This document shows, one piece after another, positions 7,462 through 11,337 of a stretch of DNA of 11,337 nt. Origin of the DNA: Paracoccaceae bacterium (GTDB taxonomy: Bacteria; Pseudomonadota; Alphaproteobacteria; Rhodobacterales; Rhodobacteraceae). The stretch's first letter is position 1; every line of letters starts with the position of its first letter. Where the stretch lies: positions 1 to 11,337 of the forward strand of contig SKWJ01000183.1 in NCBI GenBank assembly GCA_007128995.1, written 5' to 3'. The notes beneath the pieces are model-generated. The model made no database searches. It was not told the origin of the DNA and saw nothing but the letters and a program-made list of their open reading frames with translations. The translations under genes were made by a program, and so were the position numbers.

Positions 7462-7515
7462 AGATCGATATCACAACGCCGCAACAGTCGGAATGCTCCT
7501 AACTCTGGCGCTGGT

Positions 7516-8496
7516 TCAGACCCCGTTGTCCTCTGCGCGGCGACGATAGCCCAGCGCACCAAGGCTTGCGAGTGCGACCAGCAAACCCCAGCCAGCCGCT
7601 GGCAAGGGGATCGGTGCGAACGCCGCACGCGTTGCATTGGCAAGGGCCAGATGTACTGTCCCGCTGGGGTGAATATCGTCAAAAAAGGCAAAGCTTGCCG
7701 GGTTTTCGCAGTTGCTGATCACACCAAGGCAACTGTCGGTCACATTGGTCAGCCCCAAGACATCGGGGTCGCCGACAATATTGCGCAGGGCCGAGAAGAT
7801 GTCGATCTGCGTAACCGCAACATGCGCAGGCAGTGCGCCGATACCTGTCGTCACAGCGCTGTCAAAGGTCAGGGCCGCAGCGCTGGCCAGCGCGCGCACT
7901 GGCTCGGGTGCGCCATTCAGCCGTGGAATGAGGGCGAAATCAGGCAATCCCAGAATGAGGAAGTCGCTAATCCCGAAGCCAGCAAGCTGGTTGACGACAA
8001 ATAGCAACTCAGCCGCGGCTGCAGATGCGGCATTGATCGGGTCTTCCCCGGCAGAGAAAGCCGACAACACATCATTTGACCCGAAAAACAGCGAAACCAA
8101 AGGACGTTCCCCGAACTGCGCGGCGCGCGAGACAAGACCCGCTTGCCCATCCGGGTAAAGCGCGAACGGGGCGAAGACCTGTGCAAACAAATCGGGAACA
8201 TCATCAGTATTGGTGACAGCCTGCGCCCCTGCGAAAGCAAGATTGGCATTTGGTTTCCCCTGTGCTTCGAAATCGGCAGCAAGGTATTCGGCATAGGTTG
8301 GGCCACTGGAAACGCGCCCTTCAAAATAGGGCGGGCTGGGGAAAATCACGGGGGCGAAAAAGGCCAGATTGCCATTGTCGGTCAAACTGTCGCCCAGCGC
8401 CCAGAAACTGGTATAGGGGCTGGAAAAGGTCGAGGCTTGTGCCGCCAACCCGGCACAGGCGAAGAATGCTGCTGCAAGTATCTGTTTTGGCTTCAT
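7516..8496 (-). CDS. Secreted GDSL/SGNH esterase with VPLPA-CTERM sorting tail
   Basis: A predicted exported lipase/esterase of the SGNH hydrolase superfamily (phospholipase/lecithinase-like branch). The 326-residue product has a signal peptide (about 1-22, cleavage near AQA-STF). The four catalytic blocks are intact: ALGDSLTDNGN with nucleophile Ser37, the glycine in NLAFAGA (85-91), GSND at 139-142, and the acid/base pair in DDIHPSG, Asp273 or Asp274 with His276. The C-terminus PIPLPAAGWGLL, then a hydrophobic helix and YRRR (317-320), matches the VPLPA-CTERM signal read by the exosortase XrtD, so the enzyme is probably processed at the envelope. An AGGAG Shine-Dalgarno lies 11 bases before the ATG. 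Substrate is unknown. It appears monocistronic, with hairpins after it and its own upstream region. Confidence 0.92.
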   Translation of the reverse strand: MKPKQILAAAFFACAGLAAQASTFSSPYTSFWALGDSLTDNGNLAFFAPVIFPSPPYFEGRVSSGPTYAEYLAADFEAQGKPNANLAFAGAQAVTNTDDVPDLFAQVFAPFALYPDGQAGLVSRAAQFGERPLVSLFFGSNDVLSAFSAGEDPINAASAAAAELLFVVNQLAGFGISDFLILGLPDFALIPRLNGAPEPVRALASAAALTFDSAVTTGIGALPAHVAVTQIDIFSALRNIVGDPDVLGLTNVTDSCLGVISNCENPASFAFFDDIHPSGTVHLALANATRAAFAPIPLPAAGWGLLVALASLGALGYRRRAEDNGV

Positions 8497-8548
8497 TGAT
8501 CTGATCGCTCCTGATGACGGACGCCCCGGCAGGACTGCAGGGCCAGAG

Positions 8549-8598
8549 TGCGCAAAAAAGCGCAGCCTTCACGATGGCAGCCTTGTGTGACAAGTCAA
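8549..8598 (-). promoter_or_regulatory. Probable promoter and leader of the GDSL gene
   Basis: On the minus strand TTGACT (8598-8593) is a good -35, but the -10 at 16-17 bases (CATCGT/ATCGTG, about 8576-8570) is poor, so an activator may be needed. A dyad CTTGT-GTG-ACAAG (8582-8594) lies across the -35 and spacer. In the presumed leader TGCGC (8549-8553) and GCGCA (8560-8564) form a stem around six A residues. More CCTTGT/ACAAGG copies lie upstream at 8612-8620 and 8683-8691. Confidence 0.4.
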
Positions 8599-8756
8599 CC
8601 TGCGGCAGAGCACCTTGTCTGAAAAACCGCTGCCTCACTTTCGCGGACGACAGATGGATCGCGGCAACACGCTCTCGCACAGAGACAAGGTCTGGCCAGC
8701 ATCGTTTGGCCTGCATCCCGCGCGATCAGAAACACACCACACAGCCCCAAAACAGC

Positions 8757-8782
8757 AACGCCGCACCCTTGGGCGCGGCGTT
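8757..8782 (-). terminator. Terminator of the CPG-motif membrane protein gene
   Basis: AACGCCGC (8757-8764) and GCGGCGTT (8775-8782) form a perfect eight-base-pair stem, and the interior CCC/GGG can add further pairs beyond one mismatch. It begins 21 bases past the stop of the gene. The minus strand continues GCTGTTTTGGGG, giving a short T-run, so intrinsic termination is plausible. Between this and the GDSL leader, 8622-8756 shows no gene. Confidence 0.75.
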
Positions 8783-8803
8783 CGGCAAACCTGACTTTCT
8801 TCC

Positions 8804-10015
8804 TTATTCAGCGGGCACCGCAGCCGCGGGACTGCCTGCCCCGAAGTGGCGGCGATTGAGGTGCAAGACCAGCCAGATCATCGCCAGTTGCGCCAAGAGT
8901 GCGATTGCTGACAACGCCCAGAAGGTCGGGCCGAATTTCGCGATCAGCCCCGCCTCGACCAGCCCTTTGTTGATGAAGAAGTGCAGCAGAACAGCAAATC
9001 CGACACCGGGGCAAACCAGCGCATAAGAGCCGGGCGAGGTTTCACGCCCAAGCAGGAACCGGCCAGCATAGCCCTGCCGGAACAACACCAGACCTGCAAA
9101 GAGCAGAAAGAGAACCTGAACCGACAAGAACTTGGTCAGAACAAGCAGCGTTTCGCCCGTGCTGGCCTCAGCACCAAAATGCTCAGTCAGACCGTGGCTC
9201 TGGCGCAGGCTCAGAATGCCCAGCACTGCCAGCAGGGGAACAATGATCGAAAGCGTTGGCGCGGTTTCGGCATTCGCGCCATGCTCCATCATCGCGCGGA
9301 AACCAAGGATCATTGCGACCGTCGCAATCAACGCTGATGTCATCAGAAAAAATGTCGACAGGACAAGACCCAGCCCGGCCAGGGCGGGGGTCGTGCTCAG
9401 CGCCGCCGGGGCCGCAAGACCAACACCGACCATGGCGAAGGCAAAGGCTGGAAGGATCTGTCCGAAATTATTGTTGGCCGCACAGTTGAAGCCACCTTCG
9501 GTCAGCACCCTGCCGATGAACCCACCATAGAGTTTGAACGCATAGGCACCGATGGCCAGAAAGGCGAGCATCGCAGCGGGGAAGAGGTATTCAACAACAG
9601 CCCAAAGGCCGGGGACAAACACCATGCCCAGTACAAAAAGCACATTGACCGACATCGCAAGCGCCAGCGGAAGCGCCAGAACCTGACTTTGTGCATTCGT
9701 TCGTGAAAATGTCGCAAACCCCTCTGTCGCCCGCCATGATGCGAACCGGCGCAGGTTCCAGATCAGCAGCTTGAGGTTCAGAAAGGCAAAAACGGCGATC
9801 CCGAGCATGGCGATGGCGATCATGGACTGGACCGCAAGCGATCCGCTGGCAAAGGCGGCGGCGATATCCTCAAAGACGGGAACAGGCTGCCCCGGATGGG
9901 GAATCCAGTGCATCAGCCACATGAAAAATGTCACCGCAAGCCCGCCCGCACCCAGCGATGCGAGAAAATAGAGCGGTGAATACGTATCCGAGGGACGCGA
10001 GACAGTTTGGGACAT
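8804..10015 (-). CDS. Polytopic membrane protein with CPG motif, TsoY-like
   Basis: A 403-residue inner-membrane protein with about ten hydrophobic helices (roughly 17-37, 60-82, 113-133, 140-160, 188-205, 212-237, 255-272, 290-312, 332-350, 365-386). The count resembles tellurite-resistance/dicarboxylate (TDT) carriers. Notable conserved-looking features are YSPLYFLASLGAGGLAVTFF near the start, CAANNNFGQILPAFAFAMVG (178-197), and LVCPGVGF with Cys335-Pro-Gly. From memory it resembles the family annotated as 'TsoY family (seleno)protein', in which I believe this cysteine can be selenocysteine; that match was not tested. Function is unknown. A redox or sulfur-compound role is inferred from the Cys-Pro-Gly motif and the SqrR-like operator upstream. 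AGGAG lies seven bases before the ATG. Single-gene transcript with its own promoter and terminator. Confidence 0.85.
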   Translation of the reverse strand: MSQTVSRPSDTYSPLYFLASLGAGGLAVTFFMWLMHWIPHPGQPVPVFEDIAAAFASGSLAVQSMIAIAMLGIAVFAFLNLKLLIWNLRRFASWRATEGFATFSRTNAQSQVLALPLALAMSVNVLFVLGMVFVPGLWAVVEYLFPAAMLAFLAIGAYAFKLYGGFIGRVLTEGGFNCAANNNFGQILPAFAFAMVGVGLAAPAALSTTPALAGLGLVLSTFFLMTSALIATVAMILGFRAMMEHGANAETAPTLSIIVPLLAVLGILSLRQSHGLTEHFGAEASTGETLLVLTKFLSVQVLFLLFAGLVLFRQGYAGRFLLGRETSPGSYALVCPGVGFAVLLHFFINKGLVEAGLIAKFGPTFWALSAIALLAQLAMIWLVLHLNRRHFGAGSPAAAVPAE

Positions 10016-10033
10016 GACAGATCTCCTAATTAC

Positions 10034-10063
10034 ATTCTTAAATTTGAATATTACAATATTATA
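10034..10063 (-). promoter_or_regulatory. Promoter with SqrR/BigR-type persulfide-responsive operator
   Basis: On the minus strand TATAAT (10063-10058) is a perfect -10; no good -35 at 16-18 bases was found. Transcription should begin near 10051. Immediately downstream lies ATTC (10034-10037), eight bases, GAAT (10046-10049), the exact motif ATTC-N8-GAAT reported for SqrR of Rhodobacter capsulatus, an ArsR-family repressor released by persulfide. A dyad AATATT-AC-AATATT (10047-10060) abuts it. Placement across the start site fits repression. Confidence 0.65.
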
Positions 10064-10156
10064 CCGGAATCACTATGACAGAATGTCACACCACCCGGCC
10101 GAAAGGCCTAGATATGGTATGCCTGCACCCAAAAACAGCCAGATACAGCAAAGCGC

Positions 10157-10183
10157 TTGACTAGACCCCTCAGTCACTAGACA
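10157..10183 (+). promoter_or_regulatory. Possible smc promoter with ACTAGAC direct repeat
   Basis: TTGACT (10157-10162) and TAGACA (10178-10183) are separated by 15 bases, a weak promoter candidate 34 bases before the smc start. They lie inside two copies of ACTAGAC (10160-10166 and 10176-10182), 16 bases apart. The rest of the 201-base gap before smc holds only a small GGCC-GAAA-GGCC hairpin at 10097-10108. Confidence 0.3.
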
Positions 10184-10216
10184 CTCAAAGCAGCGTTCCT
10201 CTGAGTCTGTCATCAC

Positions 10217-11337
10217 GTGCAATTCACCCGCCTGCGCCTCAACGGCTTCAAAAGCTTCACAGACCCCACGGATCTGGTCATCCATCGCGGACTGACCGGG
10301 GTGGTGGGTCCGAATGGCTGTGGAAAATCGAACCTGCTTGAAGCGCTGCGCTGGGTGATGGGCGAGAACCGGCCCACGGCGATGCGCGGCGCGGGAATGG
10401 AGGATGTGATCTTTGCGGGAACAGACACGCGCGGCGCGCGGCATTTCGCCGAGGTCAGCCTGCATCTGGACAACACTCAGCGACTTGCGCCCGCAGCGTT
10501 CAATGATTCAGATCAGATCGACATCACCCGCCGGATCACGCGCGATGCAGGCAGCGCCTACAAGATTGCCGGCAAGGACGTGCGCGCGCGCGATGTGCAG
10601 ATGCTGTTTGCCGACGCGTCGACTGGCGCGCACAGTCCTGCGTTGGTCCGTCAGGGGCAGATCTCGGAACTGATCAATGCGAAACCGAAAGCCCGCAGGC
10701 GTATTCTGGAAGAAGCCGCAGGCATCTCTGGCCTGTATCAGCGCCGCCACGAGGCCGAATTGCGTCTGCGCGCGACCGAGACAAATCTGGAACGCGTCGG
10801 TGACCTTATCGAACAGCTTTCCAGCCAGCTTGCCCAACTGTCCCGGCAAGCACGACAGGCCGAGCGGTATCGGCAGATCGGGCTGCGTCTGCGACAGGCA
10901 GAGGGCCTGTTGCTGTATCGCCGCTGGCGAGAAGCTGATCAGGCACGACACGACGCCGATACCGCACTCAGAGACGGGCTGCGCCACAGCCTTGCGGCGG
11001 AAGCCGTGGCGCGGGCTGCCAGCGAAGCGCGGACTGAAGCAGATAACAGTCTGCCGTTACTGCGCGAGGAAGAAGGGATCGCGGGCGCTGTGCTTCAGCG
11101 ACTGGAAGTTCAGCGCACTACGCTGACGGATGAGGAAGCGCGCGCCGAACAATCAGTGCGCGCGCTGGAAGCCCGCATCGCGCAGCTTTCAGGTGATATC
11201 GAACGCGAAACCGGGCTGAACCGCGATGCCGCAGAGATGATTGCCCAGCTTGAATGGGAACAGGACCAGATCGCTCAGGCGTGCGACGGCGAAGACGACA
11301 TTCTGGCAGAGGCACAGGAACGTTCCGCCGAAGCCGC
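10217..11337 (+). CDS. smc: Chromosome segregation ATPase SMC (3'-partial)
   Basis: SMC is the ring-forming condensin ATPase that compacts and separates sister chromosomes with ScpA/ScpB. The frame is open from a GTG at 10217 to the right edge (373 codons, roughly the first third of a protein of about 1150 residues). Seen: VQFTRLRLNGFKSF at the N-terminus, Walker A GPNGCGKS at 31-38, RWVMGENRP (45-53), RQGQISELI (145-153) with the KPKARRRILEEAAGI segment just after, then a charged, heptad-like coiled coil from about residue 168 onward. The Walker B and signature motifs belong to the missing C-terminal head. No Shine-Dalgarno precedes the GTG, but homology begins immediately there, so I keep it. 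It is divergent from the upstream membrane-protein gene. Confidence 0.95.
   Translation, partial: MQFTRLRLNGFKSFTDPTDLVIHRGLTGVVGPNGCGKSNLLEALRWVMGENRPTAMRGAGMEDVIFAGTDTRGARHFAEVSLHLDNTQRLAPAAFNDSDQIDITRRITRDAGSAYKIAGKDVRARDVQMLFADASTGAHSPALVRQGQISELINAKPKARRRILEEAAGISGLYQRRHEAELRLRATETNLERVGDLIEQLSSQLAQLSRQARQAERYRQIGLRLRQAEGLLLYRRWREADQARHDADTALRDGLRHSLAAEAVARAASEARTEADNSLPLLREEEGIAGAVLQRLEVQRTTLTDEEARAEQSVRALEARIAQLSGDIERETGLNRDAAEMIAQLEWEQDQIAQACDGEDDILAEAQERSAEA

Noticed and set aside
7336..7515. Possible insertion-sequence remnant
   Set aside because: No terminal inverted repeats, target duplication or transposase motif could be seen; kept only as an unexplained stretch.
10097..10108. 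GGCC-GAAA-GGCC hairpin as a terminator
   Set aside because: Only four base pairs, no T-tract, and it lies between divergent genes where no terminator is expected.
10073..10987. Minus-strand frames opposite the smc start (10073-10465 and 10508-10987)
   Set aside because: The plus-strand SMC frame is continuous with Walker A and coiled-coil features, so these are shadows.
1..11337. CRISPR array, tRNA, rRNA or prophage/defence genes
   Set aside because: No regularly spaced repeats, tRNA cloverleaf or conserved rRNA segment was found, and all sizeable genes have housekeeping or metabolic assignments apart from the membrane protein.

Overview
The window looks like chromosomal DNA of an alphaproteobacterium, most likely a Rhodobacteraceae/Roseobacter-type organism. 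The reasons are GC-rich coding sequence, the tightly overlapping lgt-midA-pgeF order, a VPLPA-type C-terminal sorting signal, and an operator matching the SqrR motif described in Rhodobacter. This assignment is inference from gene content. No sequence search was run.

Layout. (1) Bases 2-2513, plus strand: a 5'-truncated lgt (lipoprotein diacylglyceryl transferase), a MidA/NDUFAF7-type methyltransferase and pgeF (YfiH/laccase-domain family), joined by two ATGA stop/start overlaps. (2) Bases 2514-2660: convergent intergenic region with a strong bidirectional hairpin terminator. (3) Bases 2661-3269, minus strand: an Hsp20 small heat-shock gene with a near-consensus heat-shock sigma (RpoH) promoter and a leader of about 96 nt. 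That leader ends in a textbook ROSE-type RNA thermometer hairpin sequestering the Shine-Dalgarno sequence. (4) Bases 3336-7335, minus strand: the glycolate oxidase operon glcD-glcE-glcF, preceded by a promoter overlapped by a 23-bp near-palindrome, the likely operator. (5) Bases 7516-8496, minus strand: a secreted GDSL/SGNH esterase with a signal peptide and a VPLPA-CTERM-like tail. (6) Bases 8804-10015, minus strand: a polytopic membrane protein of about ten helices with a Cys-Pro-Gly motif, resembling the family annotated as TsoY (seleno)protein. Its promoter carries ATTC-N8-GAAT just downstream of a TATAAT -10, the motif reported for the persulfide-responsive repressor SqrR. (7) From 10217 to the end, plus strand: the N-terminal third of the chromosome segregation ATPase SMC.

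How it fits together. Most of the window is housekeeping: envelope maturation, respiratory complex assembly, glycolate use and chromosome segregation. The interesting content is regulatory. Heat control of hsp20 is apparently imposed twice, by promoter and by RNA thermometer. The CPG-motif membrane protein appears to be under reactive-sulfur control, which gives a poorly characterised family a testable physiological context. No mobile element, CRISPR array, tRNA or rRNA was seen.
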